Source of the DNA: an uncultured bacterium
GTDB taxonomy: Bacteria; Patescibacteriota; Minisyncoccia; Phycocordibacterales; GWA1-40-21
Reading direction: 5' to 3'
NCBI GenBank assembly: GCA_903822075.1
Contig: CAIJNK010000003.1
Location: 1-39,327, forward strand
DNA length: 39,327 nucleotides
In this document: one piece after another, positions 15,270-22,268 of the stretch
How the letters are laid out: every line of letters begins with the position of its first letter
Position numbering within the stretch: the first letter of the stretch is position 1
Notes under the pieces: generated by a model
The model's input: the letters and a program-made list of their open reading frames with translations, nothing else
Databases searched by the model: none
Told to the model about the DNA's origin: nothing
Translations under genes and position numbers: made by a program

Positions 15270-17180
15270 TTATAAAAGGCTCTCCGGGTCAACGTTTATA
15301 GTAAAAGAAGGCGGAAGGGAATTGAGTTTATGGAGTAGGACAGAGTCTACCCACTCCCCACGTTTTATTTTGATCAGGCCGTGCATGCTAAATTTGCCTT
15401 TTTGGATGGGAATAAAAGCGGGAAAAATATCCACTTCATACGGTGCCATATCTTTTTGCAGTTGTTCCATGCCAGCCAGGACGGTTTTCTTATCACCTTG
15501 CAAGGTAACTTTAATAGGGATAGAGAAGGGTGGATAGGATAATACTTCCCGTTCTTTGATTTCGTCCCGGTAAAAGTCTGCTAAGTTGCCAGCGGTGGCG
15601 TATTTGAGAATCTTCTGCTCAATATCTCTAGTTTGGACCAAAAAATTTCGAGAAGTGTAGGCGCGAATTTTCAATAAAATGTTCATCACTTTTTCGTTCA
15701 CCCGAAAATCCGGAATGGAGAAAAAGGAATCAATAGACACCACGGCCGAATTAGCCACCGGATCCTTTAGGTATAGCAACGCCATCTCAGTGCCCAGGAG
15801 GACACTACCGGGCGAGGCATAAAATTTCGCCATAATGTCCAAAGCTTTTTTGTGGGTACTGGCGCTGTCGGAATCAATCTTGAATATTTTAACGTTTGGA
15901 AATTTATTTTTAATTTCTTCTTCAACACCTTCTATGCCAATGCCAAAAGTAGATAATCTCCAGCTCTGACAGTTAACGCATTTTTCCATCGCACTACGAT
16001 GTTCACCGCAACGGTGGCAGAGGAAAAAGTTTTCATTCGTGGCTTTATGTAAAACGGTGGGAGCACCGCAGGAATTGCATTTTACCAAGGTACCGCAGTC
16101 TGCGCAGACAGTTGAAGGAAAAAGACCTCGCCGAGCCACAAAAATAAATAAGTTTTCATCATTATCCTGATTCCTTTGGATCAAATCTAACAGTTCGGCG
16201 CTAAACAACCTAAATTTCGGTTCTTTACCCTCTTGTCCCGTCTTGATATTTTCCGGTAAGGTTTCCCTCATATTGATAAGCTTCAGACTGGCCGTCGTAA
16301 GGGAGCGGAATTTTAACGGTGCCACTTCGAAAATCTCCGCTTCATTGTGGCGCCAGACCGTTTCTGTCCGTAAGAGTAAGTCGCCAAAAATAATCTTAGC
16401 CTTAATTTTCTTGGCCAAAGTTTCCGCAAATATGCGAATATCGGTAAAAGGCCGCCCTTGACTTTTATATGCGCGGGCGTTTTCCTTGTCGACAATGATA
16501 GTACCGATATCGTTCCGAGGCACACCTAGGAAAGTGCCAGTCGCAATAATTAGCGTCGGATGTTCCTCATTGGCGGCCATATTCCAAGTCTCCAACTGTT
16601 CTTTTTTATCCAGTAGGCCATGGAGTACAAACGTGTACTGTTCAATGCCTTTCGATAATTTTTCATATGCTTTCTTGATATCCTGGACGGTTGGCAGACA
16701 AAAGAAAACGGAATAGCCTTTGGCAAATTCTTCTCGAATCAAACTTTTATAGGTGGCGTATCTCTCCTCATCATCGCTTTGGATGACGAGTTTTTCATGC
16801 GCCCGCGGGTTCTTTAGCGGTTTAATTTCTACCTTGATTTTTTCCGCTTCTTCAATGATGGTTTTAGGCACGATTGAATGTAAAATACTGCCAGAGGTGG
16901 TGGCAAAGTAAATGGCCGAATCGGTCACTGCGGTCATAAACTCAGTCGAGAGCAAAGAAGATGACTTGATCTTTTCCACCTTTCTAGTTTCATAAGAGGC
17001 ATTTTTGATTTCTGATTTAACATCGGCCACATCCTCCACGGAGATTACTATCGCCGGTATGGTTTTTTTGCGTAACGGTACTTTAACGACAGAACCAATG
17101 GCTATTTCCGAACCGGTAAAATAGGATAAGCTTTCCTTGCTTATGCCTTTAGCGATTGGAATAACGGACAGCAGTTTCAT
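15270..17180 (-). CDS. priA: PriA (primosomal protein N'), helicase-inactive form
   Basis: PriA recognises stalled forks for replication restart. The zinc-binding part is intact, with four Cys pairs (CADC, CNSC, CHRC, CVNC), and the C-terminal PDF and YPPF stretches are recognisable. The ATPase parts are not: the Walker A site is replaced (KLVIQSDDEERYATY, no GKT), the DEEH box reads DKEN, GSATPS reads GDLLLR, and the QVAGRAGR motif is KIRAYTSR. So it probably acts as a DNA-binding scaffold without helicase activity. The start at 17180 is preferred because TATATA ends 6 nt upstream; it lies 26 nt after murA. Confidence 0.9.
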   Translation of the reverse strand: MKLLSVIPIAKGISKESLSYFTGSEIAIGSVVKVPLRKKTIPAIVISVEDVADVKSEIKNASYETRKVEKIKSSSLLSTEFMTAVTDSAIYFATTSGSILHSIVPKTIIEEAEKIKVEIKPLKNPRAHEKLVIQSDDEERYATYKSLIREEFAKGYSVFFCLPTVQDIKKAYEKLSKGIEQYTFVLHGLLDKKEQLETWNMAANEEHPTLIIATGTFLGVPRNDIGTIIVDKENARAYKSQGRPFTDIRIFAETLAKKIKAKIIFGDLLLRTETVWRHNEAEIFEVAPLKFRSLTTASLKLINMRETLPENIKTGQEGKEPKFRLFSAELLDLIQRNQDNDENLFIFVARRGLFPSTVCADCGTLVKCNSCGAPTVLHKATNENFFLCHRCGEHRSAMEKCVNCQSWRLSTFGIGIEGVEEEIKNKFPNVKIFKIDSDSASTHKKALDIMAKFYASPGSVLLGTEMALLYLKDPVANSAVVSIDSFFSIPDFRVNEKVMNILLKIRAYTSRNFLVQTRDIEQKILKYATAGNLADFYRDEIKEREVLSYPPFSIPIKVTLQGDKKTVLAGMEQLQKDMAPYEVDIFPAFIPIQKGKFSMHGLIKIKRGEWVDSVLLHKLNSLPPSFTINVDPESLL

Positions 17181-17206
17181 TTGAGCTATATAGTGGCACA
17201 AAACGG

Positions 17207-18502
17207 CTAATCTTTCAAGATTTTGATTTTAGCACCGAGGGTGTTCAAACGCTCGGCAATTTCTTCATAACCACGATTAATGCTGTAGACATTTCTAAGC
17301 ATGGAAACTCCTTTAGCTCCGAGCATCCCGATAAGGAGGATGGCAGCCGGGCGGAGGGCAGGCGGACAGATAACTTCTGCGGACTTAAGTTTTGTTTTTC
17401 CGGTAATATACAATCGGTGAATATCGACTAGATTTGTATTGGCACCAAGCTTGTCTAAATCTTTATAATAAATTGCTCGTTTTTCATATGCCCAATCATG
17501 AATCAATGTGGTACCTTCTGCCTGAGTGGCAATGATGGCAAAAAAGGGAAGATTATCCATATTTAAGCCGGGGTAGGGACGACACTCGATTTTTTCTTCC
17601 AAAGCTTTCAGCTTGGAGGGGAAAATGGTTAGATCGGACAGATTGGTCAGTCCGTTCAGTGATTTATAAAGCTTAGACTTTTTATATTTCAAGCCCATTT
17701 TTTCCAACTTAAGCATCTCTAATTCCAAGAAATCCATCGGGCAACGTTTAACCGTCAGACGTGAATTGGTAACAACAGCACTCGAAATAAAAAACATCGA
17801 TTCAATCGGATCTTCGGACAAATAATAGGTCACATCTTTATTGATATTCTTCACGCCATGCACGGTAAGAGTGGTAGAACCAATACCGTCGATTTTTACT
17901 CCGCATTTCTCCAAATAAAAACACACTTCCTGGCCCATATAATTAGCCGAAGCATATTTGATGGTAGTTTTGCCGGGGATGCCCGCCGCCGCTATGACGG
18001 TATTTTCTGTCACCGTATCTCCGCTTTCATAGAGGATTATTTCGTTCGGTTGTAATTTGGCCGCTTTTACTGCATAACTTTTTGCTTTTGTCTTAATCTC
18101 TACACCTAATTTTTCTAGAGCGAACAGGTGTGGCTTTATGGTTCTTGAGCCCAGGTTGCAGCCTCCCGGCTGAGGTAGTGAAAAGGTTTTGAAATGGTGG
18201 ATTAGCGGGCCAATGAGCATTATGATACTTCTGGTTTTTTCCGCCGATTCTTTGTTTATTTTTTTTAAATCTATTTTCTCCGGTTTTATTTCTAAATCGT
18301 TGTTATTCCAAACTATAGATACGCCAATACTTGATAACACTTCCACCATCCTAAAAACCTCCTCAATTTTGGGTACGTTTTTAATAGTGGTCTTTCCTTT
18401 GTTTAAAAGTGAGGCACAAATCACCCCCATTGCCCCATTCTTTGAAGTTTTGGTGACTATGCTGCCTTTTAATTTATATCCGCCTTCAATTTGAAAATTC
18501 AT
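17207..18502 (-). CDS. murA: UDP-N-acetylglucosamine 1-carboxyvinyltransferase
   Basis: MurA makes the first committed step of peptidoglycan synthesis, joining enolpyruvate to UDP-GlcNAc. Visible family marks: SKNGAMG (catalytic Lys region), PGGCNLGSRTIKPHL with the active-site Cys of the flexible loop, YPGLNMDNLPF with the catalytic Asp, and LRPAAILLIGML. Having Cys rather than Asp in the loop predicts fosfomycin sensitivity, by family knowledge. The start at 18502 replaces the track start 18538 because a TGC TATACT box ends 6 nt before it. Confidence 0.93.
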   Translation of the reverse strand: MNFQIEGGYKLKGSIVTKTSKNGAMGVICASLLNKGKTTIKNVPKIEEVFRMVEVLSSIGVSIVWNNNDLEIKPEKIDLKKINKESAEKTRSIIMLIGPLIHHFKTFSLPQPGGCNLGSRTIKPHLFALEKLGVEIKTKAKSYAVKAAKLQPNEIILYESGDTVTENTVIAAAGIPGKTTIKYASANYMGQEVCFYLEKCGVKIDGIGSTTLTVHGVKNINKDVTYYLSEDPIESMFFISSAVVTNSRLTVKRCPMDFLELEMLKLEKMGLKYKKSKLYKSLNGLTNLSDLTIFPSKLKALEEKIECRPYPGLNMDNLPFFAIIATQAEGTTLIHDWAYEKRAIYYKDLDKLGANTNLVDIHRLYITGKTKLKSAEVICPPALRPAAILLIGMLGAKGVSMLRNVYSINRGYEEIAERLNTLGAKIKILKD

Positions 18503-18538
18503 GTGCCGAGTATAGCATAATTCGTCAATTATAGGCAA
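18503..18538 (-). promoter_or_regulatory. Leaderless promoter of murA
   Basis: On the minus strand TTGCCT (18533-18538), 18 nt ending TGC, TATACT (18509-18514), then 6 nt to the ATG. Confidence 0.7.
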
Positions 18539-18567
18539 AAAAAGAGCTGACTTTTGTCGTCGGCTCT
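18535..18567 (-). terminator. Terminator of the 18599 gene
   Basis: AGAGCCGAC pairs with GTCAGCTCT (one mismatch) and is followed on the minus strand by TTTTTTT. The U-tract reaches the -35 box of murA. Confidence 0.75.
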
Positions 18568-18598
18568 CATCTGGCTATCTTCTGGTCTGTTATCATGA

Positions 18599-18868
18599 TT
18601 ACACCGTTATTGAGTGTGGTAGTCCATTTCTTTCCTCGGTGCCGTCTATACCTGGTACCTCGGGGTTAGATAATTGGATTGTTACCCCAATCAACACTTT
18701 GATGGTGGCGCTTTGGGGAACCATACCGCTGGCCTTCAGAGTGGCCAAACGAGTCGCTAAGTGTTCACCAGCTCGATCATCGAATCCTCTTAGATCAGTC
18801 TGCACGATATCGGCGAAGTCACTGAACGCTCTGTCCAGAGTATTTTTTTTCTCCATTATTCCGCACAT
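18599..18868 (-). CDS. Hypothetical protein, 89 aa
   Basis: I place the start at 18868 (MCGIMEKKNTLDRAF) rather than 18901 because GGAG lies 8 nt upstream of it and the first ATG has no such site. The predicted leader is then about 46 nt, as for other genes of this class. The protein is soluble, helical in its first half (DRAFSDFADIVQTDLRGF) and beta-like in the second (ATIKVLIGVTIQLS). I do not recognise a family. Its own promoter and terminator make it a separate unit between murA and mreB. Confidence 0.65.
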   Translation of the reverse strand: MCGIMEKKNTLDRAFSDFADIVQTDLRGFDDRAGEHLATRLATLKASGMVPQSATIKVLIGVTIQLSNPEVPGIDGTEERNGLPHSITV

Positions 18869-18921
18869 TTTATAAACTCCATGTTTTTCCTGTATCCTCA
18901 TTGATATTGAAAGCAGACGGC

Positions 18922-18950
18922 AGTCTAATACAAAAGAGATATAATGTCAA
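18922..18950 (-). promoter_or_regulatory. Promoter of the 18599 gene
   Basis: On the minus strand TTGACA (18945-18950), 17 nt, TAGACT (18922-18927). It lies back to back with the mreB promoter. Confidence 0.75.
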
Positions 18951-18954
18951 GCTA

Positions 18955-18989
18955 TTGTAAAAGTCTGAAAAAAAGATAAGATAAGCCTA
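18955..18989 (+). promoter_or_regulatory. Leaderless promoter of the first mreB
   Basis: TTGTAA (18955-18960), 16 nt, TAAGAT (18977-18982), then 6 nt to the ATG. Confidence 0.65.
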
Positions 18990-20002
18990 TGTCATTCTTT
19001 GCCAAGAAAATCGGGATTGATTTAGGTACAGCTAATACTTTAGTGTTTCTACCGGGCAAAGGTGTGGTCCTTTTTGAGCCATCTGTGGTGGCTGTATCCG
19101 AGCAGGATAATCGAATTTTAGCCGTGGGCATTGAAGCTAAAAAAATGCTTGGGAAAACTCCTGACAGCATCATTGCTTATCGGCCCATGAAAGACGGTGT
19201 GATTGCTGATTACCGCGTGACAGAAGCGATGTTGCGCTATTTCATCGATAAAGCACTAGGTAAATGGAATTTGTTCAAACCGGAAGTGATGGTTTCTGTG
19301 CCGGCCGGCGTAACCTCCACCGAACGCCGTGCGGTGATTGAAGCGGCCATGAAAGCCGGGGCTAAAAATGCTTATGTGGTGAAGGAACCAATTTTGGCCG
19401 CCATTGGCGCGGGGATTCCGATTCAGGAACCGATGGGGCATATGGTGGTGGATATTGGCGGCGGAACGACGGATGTGGCCGTGATTTCTTTGGGTGGTAT
19501 TGTGTCATCCACTTCCGTGAAATGCGCCGGCAATAAAATCGATTATGCGATTGCCGATTATATCAAGAAAACTTTTAACTTGGCGATTGGGGATAAAACC
19601 GCGGAAGATATAAAGATCACCGTGGGTTCCGCCGTGCCGATGGAAGAGGAGCTCACGATGACCATCAAAGGCCGAGATTTTTTGTCCGGTTTGCCCAGAA
19701 CGGCTGAAATAAAAACCAATGAGATTGTAAAAGCTATTGGCAAAGAACTTCGCGATATGGTGAAAGCCATCAAGGATGTGCTCCAGGAAACGCCACCCGA
19801 GCTCGCGGCGGATATCATTGATCAAGGTATCATTATGACCGGCGGTTCGTCTCAACTTCGAAACCTTGCCGAGCTTGTTTTTCGTCGAACTGGTGTGAAG
19901 GCAGTGGTCGCCAAGGATCCTATGTATTGCGTGGCCAAAGGCACCGGTATTGCTCTTGAACACCTTGATGTCTACAAAAAAGCGGTGATTGCGAAGAGGT
20001 AG
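18989..20002 (+). CDS. mreB: MreB-type actin homologue, copy 1
   Basis: MreB forms membrane-bound filaments that guide wall synthesis. The actin-fold motifs are present: IGIDLGTANTLVFLPGKG (phosphate 1), VVDIGGGTTDVAVISLGG (phosphate 2), MTGGSSQLRNL (adenosine site). At 337 residues it is full length. Unlike the second copy at 24642 it is not followed by mreC/mreD but by small orphan genes. The two copies differ clearly, so they are long-standing paralogues rather than a recent duplication; a specialised role is possible. Confidence 0.93.
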   Translation: MSFFAKKIGIDLGTANTLVFLPGKGVVLFEPSVVAVSEQDNRILAVGIEAKKMLGKTPDSIIAYRPMKDGVIADYRVTEAMLRYFIDKALGKWNLFKPEVMVSVPAGVTSTERRAVIEAAMKAGAKNAYVVKEPILAAIGAGIPIQEPMGHMVVDIGGGTTDVAVISLGGIVSSTSVKCAGNKIDYAIADYIKKTFNLAIGDKTAEDIKITVGSAVPMEEELTMTIKGRDFLSGLPRTAEIKTNEIVKAIGKELRDMVKAIKDVLQETPPELAADIIDQGIIMTGGSSQLRNLAELVFRRTGVKAVVAKDPMYCVAKGTGIALEHLDVYKKAVIAKR

Positions 20003-20017
20003 GGTTTGTGATATATT
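19989..20017 (+). promoter_or_regulatory. Promoter of the 20048 small gene
   Basis: TTGCGA (19989-19994), 17 nt ending TTTGTGA, TATATT (20012-20017). It overlaps the end of mreB. The spacer end and -10 closely resemble those of the promoter at 20530. Confidence 0.6.
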
Positions 20018-20047
20018 TTTTGTAGACAAAATCAAGGAGATAATACA

Positions 20048-20182
20048 ATGTGGCTCTTTATTTCAGGGGTTGTGGTCGGGGTTATTCTTTCAATTATCGT
20101 AGCTTTTGCAGTGCTTGAGTGTTCTCTGAGACGAAGTTTTTTTCATAAAATAATAATGAGCGGAGGAGAGAACAAACAATAG
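20048..20182 (+). CDS. Small single-span membrane protein, 44 aa
   Basis: This gene is too short for the ORF track. The ATG follows AAGGAGATAATACA, a good ribosome-binding site, and a promoter lies upstream. The product starts with a membrane segment (WLFISGVVVGVILSIIVAFAVL) and ends in a short basic tail. No family is recognised. It precedes another small membrane protein gene in the same direction, so both may form a two-gene unit ending at the hairpin near 20461. Confidence 0.6.
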   Translation: MWLFISGVVVGVILSIIVAFAVLECSLRRSFFHKIIMSGGENKQ

Positions 20183-20240
20183 GTCCCGATAAAGTAGTGG
20201 CTGGCTCCTAGATCAATAGTAAGGTATGGAGGGAAGCTTC

Positions 20241-20462
20241 ATGAATAATCGGAATCACTTTTTCGTCTATCTGTTTCTGACCCTGCTCATCATTCTTTTT
20301 GTGAAGTTCTTCTGGTTCTGTCTTGGTGTGACATGCACCCTCGCAATTATCGGTGTCATTGTCTGCATTGTTAAGCGGATTAATAACGAACGGATAATGA
20401 GACCATATCTAGCTCACCAGGAAAGGAGACAACAGCAAGAGTGGCTGCGTCGGTGGTTGTGA
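20241..20462 (+). CDS. Small membrane protein, 73 aa
   Basis: The start at 20241 (MNNRNHFF) is chosen because GGAGGG lies 7 nt upstream; the track start 20226 would place that site inside the gene. The protein has one long or two short hydrophobic segments (FFVYLFLTLLIILFVKFFWF and TCTLAIIGVIVCIV) followed by a very basic tail with QERRQQQEWLRRWL, a possible cytoplasmic helix. Function unknown. Its stop codon overlaps the first bases of a terminator hairpin. Confidence 0.65.
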   Translation: MNNRNHFFVYLFLTLLIILFVKFFWFCLGVTCTLAIIGVIVCIVKRINNERIMRPYLAHQERRQQQEWLRRWL

Positions 20463-20507
20463 GTCCTAACGGGAGGGTTTCCAAGCTCTCAAGTTGGGGC
20501 TCTTTTG
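20461..20507 (+). terminator. Terminator of the small membrane genes
   Basis: GAGTCCTAAC pairs over its whole length with GTTGGGGCTC (with G-U pairs), then TTTTGTT. The arms resemble those of the hairpin at 20817. Confidence 0.75.
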
Positions 20508-20529
20508 TTATATTGATAAAAGATCGTGT

Positions 20530-20558
20530 TTGCGAGAAAATAAATTTTGTGATATTTT
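20530..20558 (+). promoter_or_regulatory. Promoter of the 20593 gene
   Basis: TTGCGA (20530-20535), 17 nt ending TTTGTGA, TATTTT (20553-20558). It is nearly the same core as at 19989. Confidence 0.6.
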
Positions 20559-20592
20559 TATGTGAGAAAGGACAAAAAAGGAGGAGCTTGTT

Positions 20593-20796
20593 ATGTGGTG
20601 TTTGGAATATACTGAACAGACGAGCCGTAAGAGCATCGCTATGCCTGTGAGCTACCCCTTGAAGGGTGTGACTACTTTGCGTGATCACAAGAAAGCCTTA
20701 TCGTTGGCTACCGACTTGCTTTCAAGGCAAAAGGGAGGGAAGTGGGATAGATTTGCACAGGACCCACATTTGGTCTGGAAGGAGAGCCTTCCTTAA
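20593..20796 (+). CDS. Hypothetical protein, 67 aa
   Basis: The ATG follows AAGGAGGAGCTTGTT, a strong ribosome-binding site. The product is a small basic soluble protein with the middle part LRDHKKALSLATDLLSRQKGG probably helical and a Trp-rich end (KWDRF, LVWKE). I recognise no family. It has its own promoter and terminator. Overlapping frames at 20441 and 20681 are shadows. Confidence 0.65.
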   Translation: MWCLEYTEQTSRKSIAMPVSYPLKGVTTLRDHKKALSLATDLLSRQKGGKWDRFAQDPHLVWKESLP

Positions 20797-20816
20797 GAAC
20801 AAGAACATGGGTGGAC

Positions 20817-20860
20817 GAGTCCCAATCAAGGGTGTCAACCTTTCAGGTTGGGACTCTTTT
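20817..20860 (+). terminator. Terminator of the 20593 gene
   Basis: GAGTCCCAAT pairs with GTTGGGACTC (10 bp), followed by TTTTG. It ends about 14 nt before the -10 box of the holB-like gene. Confidence 0.8.
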
Positions 20861-20873
20861 GCTGTTTACGTGG

Positions 20874-20886
20874 TATAATGGCTCTA
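20874..20886 (+). promoter_or_regulatory. Leaderless promoter of the holB-like gene
   Basis: Extended -10 box TGG TATAAT (20874-20879) ends 6 nt before the ATG at 20886. Confidence 0.65.
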
Positions 20887-21587
20887 TGAGGCAAATACGC
20901 GATACCTACAAAAAGACAGGGAGACTTCATCATGCCTATGCTATCTTGGGTGAAAAAGAAAGGGTGAGAGAAGAACTTTTTGCATTTTTAACAAAAGATT
21001 TGAAATTTCCAGTGACAGGCAATCAGGATTTTTGGCACGGAGAGTTTAACGTTTTTAAAATTGCGGATAGCCGGGCTTTGAATGTGGCACATTTGAATTT
21101 ACCGGTAAAATATGACAAGAAAGTCTTTGTTGTTTTTGCGAATTTCATGACCAAGGATGCTCAGAATTCCTTACTGAAGATTTTTGAGGAACCGCGGGCG
21201 GACACTGTTTTCTTTTTAGTTCTTCCCACCGCTTCTGGTCTTCTTCCAACTTTGAAATCCAGACTTATTTTTGGAGAAATCAGTGACGAGGAGAATAGTC
21301 TGTTAAAAGCAGAAGAATTTTTAAAAGCCAAGATTGGCAAGAGGTTAGAAATAGTCAGTAAGATCACCAAAGATATCAAGGATGAAAAGCTGACTAAGAA
21401 TGATGCTATCAATTTCATGAAAAATTTAGAGAAGGTGATTAAGAATAATCACAAGACAAAAAAAACCAATGGTAGTCGGGATGAAAGTCTGTTGGTCATT
21501 GAAGATATTGAAAAAGCCATCAGTTATGCCGGAGACGAATCACCTTCCATTAAAGTCATTTTGGAACATTTGGCGCTTGTGCTATAA
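20886..21587 (+). CDS. holB: DNA polymerase III delta' subunit-like protein
   Basis: The start MRQIRDTYKKTGRLHHAYAILG matches the usual delta' opening (a helix followed by the HAYLF-like strand), and FANFMTKDAQNSLLKIFEEPRADTVFFLVLP followed by LPTLKSRL matches the second half of its ATPase-like domain. There is no Walker A, as expected for delta'. It would work in the clamp loader. At 233 residues it lacks much of the C-terminal collar domain. The track start at 20811 is rejected: it would span a terminator and promoter. Confidence 0.85.
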   Translation: MRQIRDTYKKTGRLHHAYAILGEKERVREELFAFLTKDLKFPVTGNQDFWHGEFNVFKIADSRALNVAHLNLPVKYDKKVFVVFANFMTKDAQNSLLKIFEEPRADTVFFLVLPTASGLLPTLKSRLIFGEISDEENSLLKAEEFLKAKIGKRLEIVSKITKDIKDEKLTKNDAINFMKNLEKVIKNNHKTKKTNGSRDESLLVIEDIEKAISYAGDESPSIKVILEHLALVL

Positions 21588-21588
21588 T
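21561..21588 (+). promoter_or_regulatory. Promoter of frr
   Basis: TTGGAA (21561-21566), 16 nt ending TGC, TATAAT (21583-21588). It lies in the last codons of holB. The predicted 5' UTR is about 120 nt and contains the leader element. Confidence 0.65.
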
Positions 21589-21622
21589 AGGTATATTAGT
21601 TTATTAATTTGAAAAAAGTAAA

Positions 21623-21688
21623 TATTTAATTTTAAAAGTCCTCGGGTCGCCCACAGAACGGCTCAACCAGACATTTTAAAATCAAACA
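21623..21688 (+). repeat. 66-nt leader element, copy C (frr)
   Basis: Nearly identical to the elements before yqeY and pyrG. It ends 26 nt before the frr ATG and begins about 28 nt after the predicted transcription start, similar to pyrG. Confidence 0.88.
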
Positions 21689-21714
21689 CTTTCTTTTTTC
21701 TAAGCAACAAACAT

Positions 21715-22266
21715 ATGCAATACGACTTCACAAAATTAAAGAATAAGGTTAAGGAGACTGAAGAATGGATGAAAAAGGAATACACCGGAATAAGGACCGG
21801 TATGGCTTCTCCACAGCTTTTAGACAGCGTAGTGGTGGAAAGTTATGGCCAACGAATGCCTTTGAATCAAGTGGGTTCTGTGAGTATTGCGGACCCAAAA
21901 TCTTTACTGGTTACCCCATGGGATGCGTCACAGGTAAAGGCGGTAGAAAAAGCTATCACGGTGGCAAACCTCGGTGTATCTTTAAAGACAGATGAAAAAG
22001 GTGTACGGGTATTTTTTCCTGAATTGACCAGCGAACGCCGAGAAATGCTTATGAAAGTGGCCAAGGAGAAGATGGAACAAGCCAAAATCACTTTGCGAAC
22101 AGCTAGAGATGAAGCGGTCAAAGATATTGAGACCAAAGAAAAAGAAGGTGGTATGGGTGAGGATGATAAGTTTCGTTTCAAAGCCGAGATGCAAAAACTG
22201 GTGGATAGTGGTAATAAAACCTTGGAAGAAATTTTTGTCAAGAAAGAAAAAGAGATAACCGCTTAA
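21715..22266 (+). CDS. frr: Ribosome recycling factor
   Basis: RRF splits post-termination ribosomes together with EF-G. The family pattern is clear: IRTGMASPQLLDSVVVESYGQRMPLNQVGSV, then PLLVTPWD-like SLLVTPWDASQVKAVEKAI, and LTSERREMLMKVAKEKMEQAKITLRTARDEA. The 183 residues match the usual length. There is no ribosome-binding site; the leader ends in AAGCAACAAACAT. rseP starts 2 nt after its stop, so translation is probably coupled. Confidence 0.97.
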   Translation: MQYDFTKLKNKVKETEEWMKKEYTGIRTGMASPQLLDSVVVESYGQRMPLNQVGSVSIADPKSLLVTPWDASQVKAVEKAITVANLGVSLKTDEKGVRVFFPELTSERREMLMKVAKEKMEQAKITLRTARDEAVKDIETKEKEGGMGEDDKFRFKAEMQKLVDSGNKTLEEIFVKKEKEITA

Positions 22267-22268
22267 TA

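Noticed and set aside
19505-20035. Minus-strand ORF of 176 codons opposite mreB
   Set aside because: It is the antisense shadow of the strongly conserved mreB coding sequence.
20811-20885. N-terminal extension of the holB-like ORF in the track
   Set aside because: The extra 25 codons run through a complete intrinsic terminator and an extended -10 box; the family match begins at the ATG at 20886.
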